Notes: generated by a model not told the origin, from the letters alone. Numbered from the stretch's first letter, positions 50,724 to 61,466 are shown. The stretch: DNA of 64,000 nucleotides from Candidatus Purcelliella pentastirinorum (GCF_028748785.1 NZ_CP110496.1:419448-483447); one strand, 5' to 3'. A program made the numbers and translations.

Positions 50724-53387
50724 GTGGTAAATTCAACATTTAATGATATTGATTCCGTTGAAACTATTGAATGGTTAGAATCAATACAATCTGTTATTCA
50801 TAATGATGGTGTTGAACGTGCTAAATATTTATTTAATAAAATATCAAAAGTTATATTTAGAAATGAATATTCAAATGGTTGTTTAAATAAATTTAATTAT
50901 ATTAATACCATACCTGTAGAAGAAGAGCCCTTATATCCTGGTAATCTTCTTATAGAAGATCGTATTTGTGCAGCTGTAAGATGGAATGCTATTATGATTG
51001 TATTAAGGGCTTCTAGAAAGAAATTAGATTTGGGTGGTCATTTGTCTTCATTTCAATCTGTTGCGCATATATATGAAGTTTGTTTTAATCATTTTTTTCG
51101 TATTTATGGTGATAATAATATTGGTGATTTGGTTTATTTTCAGGGTCATATTTCTCCTGGTATATATTCTAGAGCTTTTTTGGAAGATAGATTAACTGAA
51201 ATTCAATTAAATAATTTTCGTCAGGAAATATGTGGTAAGGGTATTTCTTCATACCCACATCCAAAATTAATGCCTAATTTTTGGCAATTTCCTACAGTTT
51301 CTATGGGTCTTAGTGCGTTAAATGCTATTTATCAAGCTAAATTTCTAAAATATTTGCATAATCGTGGTTTAGATGATACTTCTAAAAGAACTGTTTATGC
51401 TTTTTTAGGTGATGGTGAGATGGATGAACCTGAATCTAAGGGAGCGATAAATATAGCTTCTCGAGATAAGTTAGATAATCTTATATTCGTTGTAAATTGT
51501 AATTTGCAGAGATTAGATGGTCCGGTTTATGGTAATGGTAAAATTATTATAGAATTAGAAAATTTTTTTTTAGGTGCTGGTTGGGAGGTAATTAAAGTTA
51601 TATGGGGTTCTAATTGGGATCCATTATTAAAAAAGGACATTAATGGTAAATTAGTTAAATTAATGAATGAAACAGTAGATGGAGAATATCAAACTTTACA
51701 ATCTAAAAATGGTATGTATATTCGTGAACATTTTTTTGGTAAATATTCTGAAACAAAAGATTTGGTAAAGGATATTACAGACGTGGAAATTTTCAATCTT
51801 ATTAGAGGTGGTCATGATTATAAAAAAATATATGCTGCTTTTAAGAAAGCACATCTTGTAAGAAATAAACCAGTTGTAATATTATTTCATACTGTTAAGG
51901 GTTATGGTTTAACATCTAATGTTGAAAGTAAGAATATTTCTCATCAGGTAAAAGATATAAGTTTTGATGATTTATGTTCTATAAGAGATAATTTGCAGAT
52001 TTCAATGGATAATGATGGGATTAGTAATTTATTATTTATAAAGTTTAGTAAGGGTAGTGATGAGTATGAATATTTGCATAATAGACGTAAAGTTTTAGGT
52101 GGTTATTTGCCTAGTAGAAATATGTATAATTTAGAAAATAAATTAAGTTTGCCTAAATTATCAGATTTTAAATCTTTATTAAAAAAACAAGATAAAAAAA
52201 TATCTACTACTATTGTTTTTATTCGTATATTAAACATTATTTTAAGAAACAAATCTATTAAAGATAGAATTGTTCCTATTGTGGCAGATGAAGCAAGAAC
52301 TTTTGGTATGGAGGGTTTGTTTCGTAAAATTGGTATTTATAATTCTAATGGTCAAAGATATATTCCTCAAGATTATAATGAATTTTTTTATTATAAAGAG
52401 GATAAAAATGGTCAAATACTACAAGAGGGTATAAATGAATTAGGTGCTGTTTCCTCTTGGTTATCCGCTTCAACATCTTATTGTACGAATAATTTAACCA
52501 TGATACCTTTTTATATTTATTATTCAATGTTTGGTTTTCAAAGAGTTGGTGATTTACTTTGGGCTGCTGGAGATCAACAAGCAAAAGGTTTTTTAATAGG
52601 TGGTACATCTGGAAGAACAACATTAAACGGTGAAGGTTTGCAACATGCTGATGGTCATAGTCATATTTATTCTTTGACAATTCCTAATTGTATTTCATAT
52701 AATCCAGCTTATTCTTATGAAATGGCTGTCATCATTCATGATGGTTTATTAAGAATGTATGGTTCTAATTATGAAAATATATATTATTATATTACAACTT
52801 TTAATGAAAATTATCATATGCCGAGTATGCCACTCAATTCTGAATATGGTATAAAAAAAGGTATTTATAAATTAGAAACATTAAATGGTGGTAAGAGTTC
52901 TATTCAATTGTTAGGTTCTGGTTCTATTTTACAACATGTTCGTATGGCGGCTAGAATTTTATCTAATAGATATGACATAGCATCTGATGTTTATAGTGTT
53001 ACATCTTTTACAGAATTAGCTAGAGATGGTCAAGATTGTGTTAGATGGAATTTATTACATCCTAATGATGTTAATAAAAGTTCTTATATATCATGTGTGA
53101 TGAATAGCCATCCAGCCTTAGCAGTAACCGACTATATGAAATTATTTGCTGAACAAATTTCTAGTTATGTTCCTAGTGATAAATATTTTGTATTAGGTAC
53201 AGACGGTTTTGGAATGTCTGATAGTCGTTTTAATTTACGCAATCATTTTGAAATAAGTTATCCTTATATTGTGATTTGTGTATTAAGTATATTAGTTCAA
53301 TTAAAAGATATCAGTTCTGTTTTTTTTAATCAAGCTATAAAATTTTTTAGAATTGATGTTAATAAAATGAATCCTCGTTTATTTTAA
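50724..53387 (+). CDS. aceE: Pyruvate dehydrogenase E1 component
   Basis: Thiamine-diphosphate enzyme that decarboxylates pyruvate and loads acetyl onto the E2 lipoyl group. 887 aa, the same as E. coli, with a GTG start and AAGGG 8 nt upstream. The ThDP/Mg motif starts FLGDGEMDEPESKGAI and ends VVNCNLQRLDGPV; the HGH-type residues and the C-terminal region SFTELARDGQDCVRWNLLHP are well conserved. First gene of aceE-aceF-lpd. pdhR, its usual upstream regulator, is missing. One of the best conserved proteins in the window. Confidence 0.97.
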   Translation: MVNSTFNDIDSVETIEWLESIQSVIHNDGVERAKYLFNKISKVIFRNEYSNGCLNKFNYINTIPVEEEPLYPGNLLIEDRICAAVRWNAIMIVLRASRKKLDLGGHLSSFQSVAHIYEVCFNHFFRIYGDNNIGDLVYFQGHISPGIYSRAFLEDRLTEIQLNNFRQEICGKGISSYPHPKLMPNFWQFPTVSMGLSALNAIYQAKFLKYLHNRGLDDTSKRTVYAFLGDGEMDEPESKGAINIASRDKLDNLIFVVNCNLQRLDGPVYGNGKIIIELENFFLGAGWEVIKVIWGSNWDPLLKKDINGKLVKLMNETVDGEYQTLQSKNGMYIREHFFGKYSETKDLVKDITDVEIFNLIRGGHDYKKIYAAFKKAHLVRNKPVVILFHTVKGYGLTSNVESKNISHQVKDISFDDLCSIRDNLQISMDNDGISNLLFIKFSKGSDEYEYLHNRRKVLGGYLPSRNMYNLENKLSLPKLSDFKSLLKKQDKKISTTIVFIRILNIILRNKSIKDRIVPIVADEARTFGMEGLFRKIGIYNSNGQRYIPQDYNEFFYYKEDKNGQILQEGINELGAVSSWLSASTSYCTNNLTMIPFYIYYSMFGFQRVGDLLWAAGDQQAKGFLIGGTSGRTTLNGEGLQHADGHSHIYSLTIPNCISYNPAYSYEMAVIIHDGLLRMYGSNYENIYYYITTFNENYHMPSMPLNSEYGIKKGIYKLETLNGGKSSIQLLGSGSILQHVRMAARILSNRYDIASDVYSVTSFTELARDGQDCVRWNLLHPNDVNKSSYISCVMNSHPALAVTDYMKLFAEQISSYVPSDKYFVLGTDGFGMSDSRFNLRNHFEISYPYIVICVLSILVQLKDISSVFFNQAIKFFRIDVNKMNPRLF

Positions 53388-53402
53388 AAGAGAAAATAAT
53401 AT

Positions 53403-54668
53403 ATGCTTATTGATATAAAATTACCTAACATTGCAGGTGTTAATAAAGTAGATGTGGTTGAAATTCTAGTAAATATTGGTGATTCAATTAAATTTGAACA
53501 GATAATATTTGTGGTTGAAGCACAAAAAGCTTCTTTTGATATTACATCTCCATATAATGGAATTGTAAAAGATATAAAGGTAAAAATTTTTGATACAGTA
53601 AAAGTTGATGATATAATGATTATTATTGATAGTAATGAAGATGGTTTGCGATCATCATTAAAAACTTCACATAATATTTTAGATGTTAAATATGATAGTA
53701 AAATATCTAAAGTTTACGATAATAATTTAAAATCTATTAAAACAAAGGATTATTTTTTAAATGATTTTAAATCATATGCTACGCCATTAATTCGCAGATT
53801 AAGTCGTAAATTAGATATAGATTTATTTAGTATTAAAGGTTCAGGTAGAAAAGGTCGTATATTAAAATCTGATTTAGATAATTATTTAAATATTAAAACT
53901 AAATTTAACAAGAAAAAGAAAGAAGATAATAAACATATAAAAAAAGAAAATGAATTTGATAAGTTTGGTAAAATAAAATTTTTAGCAATTGGTGATTTAC
54001 AAAAGAATATTGCTAATAAGTTACATAAAACATGGAATACTATTCCTCATGTTACACAATTTGATGAAATTGATATTACTGAATTAGAGGTTTTTCGTCA
54101 TAGTGAAAATAAAAGGTTAAGTTTTAATAAAAATTTTATTAAAATAACACCTATTATTTTTTTATTAAAATCTATTGCAAAAAGTTTAAAAAAAATGCCT
54201 AATTTTAATAGTTCTTTGTCAAGTGATGGTAGATTTTTAATATTGAAGAAATATATTAATATTGGTGTCGCTGTAAATTCTTCCTATGGTTTATTTGTAC
54301 CTGTTATATGTGATGTGGATAAAAAAAATATTACAGATTTGTCTATTGAATTATCAAATTTATCTAATAAAGTACGTGATAATAAATTAAGAAAAATTGA
54401 TTGTCAGGGTGGTGGTTTTACTGTTTCTAGTTTAGGTAAGTTGGGTGGAATATTTTTTACACCAATTATTAATTTTCCAGAGGTGGCTATTTTAGGTGTA
54501 TCAAAAATTTTAGTTAAACCTTTATTTGTTTTAGATAAAATAATTACTAGGACAATTTTACCGTTTTCTTTATCTTATGATCATAGAGTTATTAATGGTG
54601 TTGATGCTGGTAAATTTATGTGTTTAATAGATTATTTTATGTCTGATATTCGCAGATTAATCATATAA
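53403..54668 (+). CDS. aceF: Pyruvate dehydrogenase E2 (dihydrolipoamide acetyltransferase), one lipoyl domain
   Basis: Core of the complex, passing acetyl from lipoate to CoA. 421 aa against 630 in E. coli because a single lipoyl domain remains where E. coli has three. The lipoyl Lys42 is in VEAQKASFDITSP (the usual DKA is QKA). After a linker, the E1/E3-binding domain is residues about 123-162 (YATPLIRRLSRKLDIDLFSI), then the catalytic domain with SYDHRVINGVDAG: His394 is present, while the usual HRVIDG Asp is Asn398, a variant also known in some other E2p enzymes. 15 bp after aceE. Confidence 0.95.
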   Translation: MLIDIKLPNIAGVNKVDVVEILVNIGDSIKFEQIIFVVEAQKASFDITSPYNGIVKDIKVKIFDTVKVDDIMIIIDSNEDGLRSSLKTSHNILDVKYDSKISKVYDNNLKSIKTKDYFLNDFKSYATPLIRRLSRKLDIDLFSIKGSGRKGRILKSDLDNYLNIKTKFNKKKKEDNKHIKKENEFDKFGKIKFLAIGDLQKNIANKLHKTWNTIPHVTQFDEIDITELEVFRHSENKRLSFNKNFIKITPIIFLLKSIAKSLKKMPNFNSSLSSDGRFLILKKYINIGVAVNSSYGLFVPVICDVDKKNITDLSIELSNLSNKVRDNKLRKIDCQGGGFTVSSLGKLGGIFFTPIINFPEVAILGVSKILVKPLFVLDKIITRTILPFSLSYDHRVINGVDAGKFMCLIDYFMSDIRRLII

Positions 54669-54730
54669 TAAAATGTTTTATTTATTTTTTTTAATTTTAT
54701 GTAAATTAATATTATAAGGATTGATTTTAT

Positions 54731-56137
54731 ATGGAAAAGAATACTGAAGTTGTTGTAATAGGTTCTGGTCCAGCTGGATATACGTCTGCTTTTCGTTGTT
54801 CTGATTTAGGCTTAAAAACAATTTTAGTAGAATCATATTCTCGTTTGGGAGGTGTATGTTTAAATTTTGGTTGTATTCCTACAAAGGCTTTATTACATGT
54901 ATCAAAAACATTAAATACTTTTAGTGATTTATCTAATAATGGCATTATTAATACTAATATTAATGTTGATATTAATAAATTGTATTTATGGGAAAATAAA
55001 ATTATTAATAGATTATCTTCTAATTTAAATAAGTTAACTTCAATTAAAGGAGTTAATGTTGTTTATGGGGTGGGTAAATTTATTTCCAATAATAGTTTGC
55101 TCGTTAGTGATGTTAATAATAACAATGTTATTATTAAATTTAAATATGCTATTGTGGCTACTGGATCTTCTCCTATCAAATTATCTATTGTTAATGATGA
55201 TGTAAAACTTTGGTATTCTAATGATGCTGTTTTAATAAAAAGCATTCCTGATAAATTGCTTATAATTGGTTGTGGTATTGTTGGTTTAGAGATGGCTAAT
55301 ATTTACAGTTCTTTGGGGTCTATTGTTGATGTTGTTGAGATATCAAATGAAATTATGTCAATGTTGGATGTTGATGTTATTAATTTTTTTTTAAAATCTA
55401 TGAAAAATAAAGTTAATATTATTAAAGATACTAAAATTATTTCTATTGAAAATAGAGATAATGGTTTTTGTGTTTTTATGAAAACTTCTGTATCTGATAT
55501 TAGTTCTAAATTTTATTCTAATGTATTGGTATCTATTGGTAGATATCCTAATACTAAATTATTAGATTTAGATAAAGCAGGTGTTGAACTTGATGATAAT
55601 TATTTCATAAAAGTTGATGACCAAATGTGTACTAGTAATTCTAATATATATGCTATTGGTGATGTTGTCGGTTATCCTATGTTAGCTCATAAAGGTATAC
55701 ATGAAGCATATATAGCAGCTGAAGTGATTGCAGGTTTTAAACATTATTTTAATTCTACCATCATTCCTTGTGTTTTATATACTGATCCTGAATTGTCTTG
55801 GGTTGGTATGACAGAAAAAGATTGCAAAAAAAATAATATTCCTTATAAAGTATCTTTATATCCATGGTCTGCATCTGGTAAATCAATAATTATGAATTTT
55901 ACAAAGGGTATTACTAAATTAATATTCAACAAAAAAACAAATAAAATTATAGGAGGTGTTATATTAGGCACTAATAGTAGTGAATTGTTAGGAGAATTAT
56001 CTTTAGCAATAGAAATGGGATGTGATGCAGAAGATATATCTTTGACCATACATGCTCATCCTACATTAAGTGAGTCTATTAATTTTTCAGCTAAAATGTT
56101 TTTAGGTAGTTTTACTGATTTTGTTAATGTTGATTAA
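54731..56137 (+). CDS. lpdA: Dihydrolipoamide dehydrogenase (E3)
   Basis: FAD enzyme that reoxidises dihydrolipoamide in the pyruvate and 2-oxoglutarate dehydrogenases and the glycine cleavage system. 468 aa (E. coli 474). FAD motif GSGPAGYTSA at residues 11-20, redox disulfide Cys43/Cys48 in GGVCLNFGCIPTKALLH, NAD motif IIGCGIVGLEMA, and the C-terminal active-site HAHPTLSES. AAGGAT is 9-10 nt upstream. Its last codon overlaps the convergent potD stop by 4 bp. Confidence 0.96.
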   Translation: MEKNTEVVVIGSGPAGYTSAFRCSDLGLKTILVESYSRLGGVCLNFGCIPTKALLHVSKTLNTFSDLSNNGIINTNINVDINKLYLWENKIINRLSSNLNKLTSIKGVNVVYGVGKFISNNSLLVSDVNNNNVIIKFKYAIVATGSSPIKLSIVNDDVKLWYSNDAVLIKSIPDKLLIIGCGIVGLEMANIYSSLGSIVDVVEISNEIMSMLDVDVINFFLKSMKNKVNIIKDTKIISIENRDNGFCVFMKTSVSDISSKFYSNVLVSIGRYPNTKLLDLDKAGVELDDNYFIKVDDQMCTSNSNIYAIGDVVGYPMLAHKGIHEAYIAAEVIAGFKHYFNSTIIPCVLYTDPELSWVGMTEKDCKKNNIPYKVSLYPWSASGKSIIMNFTKGITKLIFNKKTNKIIGGVILGTNSSELLGELSLAIEMGCDAEDISLTIHAHPTLSESINFSAKMFLGSFTDFVNVD

Positions 56138-57183
56138 TTATTGTATGTTAATGTGATTTTTAATTTTTGAAATAATTGTTCATATAAATTACCTATATCA
56201 CCTACATCATTTTGCCATTCTCCTTTATTAATCATTTTATTTGAAGGGTATAAAAATTTATTATTTGATATAGTTTTAGGTAATATTTTTTTAGCTTTTA
56301 TGTTTGGAGTTAAATATCCTGTAGATATAGCAATTTTAGCGGATATATCTGGTCTTAGTAAAAAATTTATCATTTTTAATGATCCCTCTATATTTTTTGC
56401 ATTAATTGGAATTGATAAATTATCCATCCATAATATACTTCCTTCTTTAGGCCATATTATTTTTAATGGTACATGCGCTAATTTTGCTGTATATGCTGAA
56501 CCATTCCATATCATTCCAATATTTATATCTCCTTCAATAAAAGGATTGCTAGGATTATCTGAATTAAAGGTTAATACATTTGGCATAAGTATTTTTAGTG
56601 TTTTGTATGCTTCTTGTATTTGTTTTTTATTTGTAGTATTACCAGAATAACCTAATTTTAGTAGTGCCATATGAAAAACTTCTCTTGCATCATTTATTAA
56701 TAGAATACTATTTTTATATTCTTTTTTCCATAAATCTTTCCATGATGTTATTTTTTTATAATCAATTTTATCACTGTTTATTCCTATTGCAGTTGCCCCC
56801 CATATATATGGTATTGAATATTTATTTTGGGGGTCAAATGGTTTATTTAATAGATTTTTATCTATAAAATGTAAATTAGGAATTTTTTTTTTGTTTATTT
56901 TTTTTAGCATGCCTTCATTTTTCATTTTGGCTACAAAATATGTTGATGGTACTATTAAATCATAAGGTATTTTTTTATAAGTTTTTAATTTTATGTACAT
57001 ATCTTCATTAGAATCATATGTGGAATAAATTACTTTTATTCCACTTTCTTTTGTAAATTGTTCAAGTAATTCTGTTGGTACATATTCACTCCAATTATAA
57101 AAATATAGTATATTTTTTTTTGTTTCTTTGCAGTTGGTGATTAATGATATAACTAATATTATAATAAATAATAATTTATTCAT
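56134..57183 (-). CDS. potD: Spermidine/putrescine-binding protein PotD
   Basis: Periplasmic substrate-binding protein of the PotABCD polyamine importer. 349 aa (E. coli 348), aligning throughout the mature part: LYFYNWSEYVPTELLEQFT, SIPYIWGATAIGINSDKI, DDAREVF-like NDAREVFHMAL, MIWNGSAYTAKLA and GEWQNDVGDIGNLYEQ; the polyamine-contact Trp, Asp and Glu residues are in these stretches. The N-terminal signal is hydrophobic but ends ISLITNCKE instead of the A-x-A site of E. coli, so it may be uncleaved, cleaved elsewhere or an odd lipoprotein. Last gene of the operon. Confidence 0.94.
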   Translation of the reverse strand: MNKLLFIIILVISLITNCKETKKNILYFYNWSEYVPTELLEQFTKESGIKVIYSTYDSNEDMYIKLKTYKKIPYDLIVPSTYFVAKMKNEGMLKKINKKKIPNLHFIDKNLLNKPFDPQNKYSIPYIWGATAIGINSDKIDYKKITSWKDLWKKEYKNSILLINDAREVFHMALLKLGYSGNTTNKKQIQEAYKTLKILMPNVLTFNSDNPSNPFIEGDINIGMIWNGSAYTAKLAHVPLKIIWPKEGSILWMDNLSIPINAKNIEGSLKMINFLLRPDISAKIAISTGYLTPNIKAKKILPKTISNNKFLYPSNKMINKGEWQNDVGDIGNLYEQLFQKLKITLTYNN

Positions 57184-57955
57184 TTAATATTCCTTTTTTA
57201 TATAATAGTAATTGACTTATACCAGCTAATATTATAGTTGTAGATAATAAAATAGTTCCTAACGCATTTATTTCTGGTGATATTCCTAATTTTACCATTG
57301 AAAAAATTTTTATGGGTAATACTTCAAATTGTGGACTAGATACAAAAAAAGATATTACTACATCGTCTATTGATAAAGTAAAACTTAATAACCATCCAGC
57401 TACTATTCCTGGAATAGCTATGGGTATAATAATTTTATATATTATTATTATAATATTTGCTCCAAGGTCCCTTGCTGCTTCTAATATTTTATTATCGAAT
57501 CCGTTTAATCGTGAATATATTGTTATTGTTGTAAATGGTAATGAAAAAGTGATATGAGAAAATAATAATGACCAAAATCCCAGTGAAATGTTGAATAAAG
57601 TAAAAAATAATAAAAGTGAAATAGCCATAACAATATCTGGAGATATTATAATTATAAAAAGCATTGTTGTTATGAAAGATTTAAAATAATTGTTTTGATA
57701 ATATATTACTATTGCTATTATTAATCCCATAATTGTTGCAATAGTAGCAGATAATATTCCTATTATTAGAGAATATTTTGTTGCTTCAATTAAACTATTG
57801 TTATTAGCTAAAATTGTATACCATTTAAGACTAAATTCTTCCCAGTTAATTCCAAATTTTGATTTATTAAATGAATTAGTTATAAGAATTATAATTGGTA
57901 TATATAACCAACAATATATTATTAATATAAATGAATTTTTTAAGAAATTATTCAT
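57176..57955 (-). CDS. potC: Spermidine/putrescine ABC transporter permease PotC
   Basis: Inner-membrane permease with about six helices. 259 aa (E. coli 264). The EAA cytoplasmic loop reads EAARDLGANIIIIIYKIIIPIAIPGI, with SIDDVVISFFVS following as in PotC. Overlaps both neighbours by 8 nt (potB upstream, potD downstream). Confidence 0.93.
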   Translation of the reverse strand: MNNFLKNSFILIIYCWLYIPIIILITNSFNKSKFGINWEEFSLKWYTILANNNSLIEATKYSLIIGILSATIATIMGLIIAIVIYYQNNYFKSFITTMLFIIIISPDIVMAISLLLFFTLFNISLGFWSLLFSHITFSLPFTTITIYSRLNGFDNKILEAARDLGANIIIIIYKIIIPIAIPGIVAGWLLSFTLSIDDVVISFFVSSPQFEVLPIKIFSMVKLGISPEINALGTILLSTTIILAGISQLLLYKKGILNE

Positions 57956-58808
57956 TATTTTTTTTTAAAATATTTATTATTTTAAGATATATTATTAATA
58001 TAAAACCTATTATCGTTGTTAGCATTATATTAGTTGCGGCACCAAAAGGCCAATCTCTTATTTTTATAAATTGATCAGTTATTATATTACTTATCAGTAA
58101 GTTTTTTGCTCCTCCTAATAAGTCAGAAATATAAAAGAGCCCCATTGCTGAAAAAAGTACTAAGATACATCCTGTTAATATTCCTGGAACAGATAATGGT
58201 AAAATTATTTTTATAAATCTTTGTCTTTTTGTAGCTCCAAGGTCTTTTGCTGCTTCTAAACAGCTTTTATCCATTTTTTCTAAATTAGAATAAAGTGGTA
58301 AAACCATAAATGGTAATAGTATGTATACTAACCCAATAATTATGGCTTGTGAAGTAAATATTATATGATATGGTTCTTTAATTATATTTAATTTTAATAA
58401 AAATTTGTTTAATATTCCATTTGTACTAATAAATATTTTTAGACTATATATTCTTATTAAAGAATTAGTCCAAAATGGTATTATTATTAAAAATATCATA
58501 AAAGATCTTATTTTTTTTTTTAGTTTAGTTAAGTACCATGAAAATGGATATGCGATAAGTAAACAACATATTGTAGATATTATTGCTAAATCAAATGAAT
58601 GTAATATGATTTTACTATAGATTGGGTTTAATAATTTTTTATAATTATTTAATGTAATAGTTTTGTTAATAAAATATATATTATCTTTAGTAAGAAAACT
58701 TGTGATAATTAATATTATATTTGGTAAAAATATAAATATTATTAGCCAAATCAGTATTATTGTGATTATTATTTTTTTTAGGAGATTAAAGTTATTTTTT
58801 ATTTTCAT
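57948..58808 (-). CDS. potB: Spermidine/putrescine ABC transporter permease PotB
   Basis: Second inner-membrane permease of the importer. 286 aa (E. coli 275-285 depending on start). EAA loop [39 protein letters not shown] region is present as [17 protein letters not shown]. About six hydrophobic segments. Overlaps potA by 17 nt and potC by 8 nt, so the operon is translated as a tightly coupled unit. Confidence 0.93.
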   Translation of the reverse strand: MKIKNNFNLLKKIIITIILIWLIIFIFLPNIILIITSFLTKDNIYFINKTITLNNYKKLLNPIYSKIILHSFDLAIISTICCLLIAYPFSWYLTKLKKKIRSFMIFLIIIPFWTNSLIRIYSLKIFISTNGILNKFLLKLNIIKEPYHIIFTSQAIIIGLVYILLPFMVLPLYSNLEKMDKSCLEAAKDLGATKRQRFIKIILPLSVPGILTGCILVLFSAMGLFYISDLLGGAKNLLISNIITDQFIKIRDWPFGAATNIMLTTIIGFILIIYLKIINILKKNNE

Positions 58809-59907
58809 ATGGCAGTATAACCTCCCAATTTTTTACCCAACTTACTGCCATTTTTTGATTTAAGTTGTGATCTACATTTGGATCATCTTCATTAAAAAAT
58901 TCACTTACTGTAATTATTTTGCCATTTTCAAGTTCTACTGTTGATTCGAGTGTCATACCTTTATAGTTTCTTTCGCGTACATATCCAATAAGTTTGTTAG
59001 TTTTTTGTTTATTGTCTATTTCTTCAACTCTTAAGTCTTCTGGTCTTAGCAGAACATGTATTTTTTGTCCTATTTTTGCTTTAAATTTTATTTTTAGAAT
59101 AAAAAATTTTCCATCTATTTTGACCATAATTTTTTTTTTGTTTATTATTTTTAATATTTTTGTATTAAATATATTAATTTCTCCAATAAATTTAGCTACG
59201 AATATGTTATTTGGTTTTTCATATATTTCTCTGGGAGTTCCTTCTTGTTCAATATGACCATTTTTTATTACTAATATTCTATCTGAAATACTTAATGCTT
59301 CTTCTTGATCATGTGTTACTAGAATAAATGTTATATTTAATTTTCTTTGTAAATATTTTAATTTGTTTTGCATTTTTTTTTTTAATTTGTAATCTAACGC
59401 AGATAATGGTTCGTCTAATAGTAAAATTTTAGGTCTATTTATTACAGCTCTTGCAATTGCTACTCTTTGTTGTTCTCCTCCTGATAATTGATTAGGATAT
59501 CTTTTTTTAAAATTTTCTAGTTGTACCATAGATAATGATTCATTTACTCTTTTTATTATTTGTTTTTTTTTAATCTGCTGCATTTTTAGTCCAAAGGCTA
59601 TATTTTCGAATACAGACATATGAGGAAATAATGCATAATTTTGAAAAACTGTATTTATGTTTCTATTTTCTGCTGGTGTATTTGTAATATTTTTATTGTT
59701 TAAAAAAATATTTCCTGTATTTACCTTTTCTAGTCCAGATATTAGACGTAGTATTGTTGTTTTACCACAACCTGATGGTCCTAATATTGTTAAAAATTCT
59801 CCGTAATATATATTCATATTGAAATTAGTTATTATTTTTTTTTTTTTATATAATTTATTTATGTTTACTAATTTCATTAATATTTCTTTTGATTTTTTTT
59901 TTATCAT
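58792..59907 (-). CDS. potA: Spermidine/putrescine ABC transporter ATPase PotA
   Basis: ATP-hydrolysing subunit of the polyamine importer. 371 aa (E. coli 378). Walker [10 protein letters not shown] at residues 43-51, signature [14 protein letters not shown], Walker [13 protein letters not shown], then the His of THDQEEAL. The C-terminal regulatory domain carries [12 protein letters not shown] and [14 protein letters not shown], both as in E. coli. First gene of potABCD; GAG lies about 8 nt upstream of the ATG. An internal ATG at 59,877 is a weaker alternative start. Confidence 0.95.
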   Translation of the reverse strand: MIKKKSKEILMKLVNINKLYKKKKIITNFNMNIYYGEFLTILGPSGCGKTTILRLISGLEKVNTGNIFLNNKNITNTPAENRNINTVFQNYALFPHMSVFENIAFGLKMQQIKKKQIIKRVNESLSMVQLENFKKRYPNQLSGGEQQRVAIARAVINRPKILLLDEPLSALDYKLKKKMQNKLKYLQRKLNITFILVTHDQEEALSISDRILVIKNGHIEQEGTPREIYEKPNNIFVAKFIGEINIFNTKILKIINKKKIMVKIDGKFFILKIKFKAKIGQKIHVLLRPEDLRVEEIDNKQKTNKLIGYVRERNYKGMTLESTVELENGKIITVSEFFNEDDPNVDHNLNQKMAVSWVKNWEVILPYENKK

Positions 59908-60065
59908 ATTAATGACTCTATTTATAATACGGATTTATGATTTTTTATTAAAATATTTTTTATTAAAATATTTTTATTTTTAGAATATTTATGTAAAAAT
60001 TTTATTTTTATTTATTTAATTAATTTTTATATTTATTTATTAAAATAGTTTTATAAATGTTTATT

Positions 60066-61466
60066 TTATTGGTTTTTTAATTTATTTATATATTTTTCCA
60101 TATCTTTAGTTAAATTTATTGCATTTCCTATATAATTTTCTGGAGTTATTTTTTTTAGTTTGTTTTTTTCTTTTTTTGGTATGGATAATTTATTTATAAA
60201 TTTTTTTACATCTTTTTTAGTTATTTTTTTTCCTCTTGTTATTTTTTTTAATTTTTCATATGGTTTTTTTATTTTGTAACTACGCATAATGGTTTGTATT
60301 GCTTCTGTTAATATTTGCCAATTATCATTTATTTTTTTTTTTATATATTTTTTATTTATTTTTAATGTTGATATTCCTTTTATTATTTTTTTATATGCTA
60401 TTATTGAATATGCAAATGATAGTCCTATATTACGTAATAATGTAGAATCTCTTAAGTCTCTTTGCCATCTTGATATTGGAAGATTGGTACTTAAATGTTG
60501 CATTATACTATTCGATAATTTTAAATTACTTTCGGCATTTTCAAAATCAATAGGATTGATTTTGTTTGGCATTATAGATGATCCTACTTCTTTTTTTTTA
60601 TATTTTTGAATGAAAAATTTTATAGAAATATATCTCCATATATCGCTTACGAGATTAATATTAATTATATTAAATCTTATTATGCATGTTAATAATTCGG
60701 ATATGTAGTCATGAGGTTCTATTTGTGTTGTGTATGGATTCCATGTTATTTTTAAAGAATTTACAAATTCTTTACTAATTTTGTTCCAATTAATATTTGG
60801 ATATGCTGCTAAATGAGCGTTGTAATTGCCTACAGTACCGTTCATTTTTCCTAATATTTTTATTTTTTTAAGTTGATATTTTTGTCTTTCCATACGATAA
60901 ATAAAATTAGTCATTTCTTTACCGATTGTAGATGTGCTAGCTATTTGTCCATGAGTGTATGTTAATAATGCTGTTTTTGTATATTTTTTTGCTATTTTTT
61001 TGATTTTTTTTATTATTTTATTCCAATAAGGGATAAATATATTTTTTTTTGCGTCTTTTAGCATAAGTGCATATGCTAAATTATTGATATCATCTGAGGT
61101 GCATGCAAAGTGTATAAATTCAATATTTTTTTTTAATTCTTTAATTTTAGATATTTCTTTTTTTAAAAAGTATTCTAATGCTTTTATATCATGATTTATT
61201 ATATTTTCAATTTTTTTGATTTTTTTAGCATCTTTTATATTGAAATTCTTAATTATATTATATAATTTTATTTTTGTTTTTTTGTTTAAATTGGGTATTT
61301 CTTTTATTTCTGGTATTCTTGATAGTTTTTCTAACCAGAATATTTCAATTTTTATTCTATATTGAAATAGTGCATATTCACTAAATATTTCACGTATTTC
61401 ATTTACTTGATTTGAATATCTTCCGTCTATTGGTGATATTGCATATAATTTGTTGTTTAATTTCAT
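60066..61466 (-). CDS. purB: Adenylosuccinate lyase
   Basis: Catalyses two fumarate-releasing steps in purine synthesis and the SAICAR/adenylosuccinate branch to AMP. 466 aa (E. coli 456). N-terminus NKLYAISPIDGRYSNQVNEIREIFSE, FIHFACTSDDINNLAYAL, the signature around GSSIMPNKINPIDFENAE with the flexible catalytic loop Ser, and RDLRDSTLLRNIG. Lys/Ile-rich surface as expected on the lagging strand. Upstream mnmA is its E. coli neighbour, with hflD lost between them. Confidence 0.95.
   Translation of the reverse strand: MKLNNKLYAISPIDGRYSNQVNEIREIFSEYALFQYRIKIEIFWLEKLSRIPEIKEIPNLNKKTKIKLYNIIKNFNIKDAKKIKKIENIINHDIKALEYFLKKEISKIKELKKNIEFIHFACTSDDINNLAYALMLKDAKKNIFIPYWNKIIKKIKKIAKKYTKTALLTYTHGQIASTSTIGKEMTNFIYRMERQKYQLKKIKILGKMNGTVGNYNAHLAAYPNINWNKISKEFVNSLKITWNPYTTQIEPHDYISELLTCIIRFNIININLVSDIWRYISIKFFIQKYKKKEVGSSIMPNKINPIDFENAESNLKLSNSIMQHLSTNLPISRWQRDLRDSTLLRNIGLSFAYSIIAYKKIIKGISTLKINKKYIKKKINDNWQILTEAIQTIMRSYKIKKPYEKLKKITRGKKITKKDVKKFINKLSIPKKEKNKLKKITPENYIGNAINLTKDMEKYINKLKNQ

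Noticed and set aside
52345..52680. 111-codon minus-strand frame inside aceE
   Set aside because: It is antisense to the intact E1 gene and has no recognisable features.
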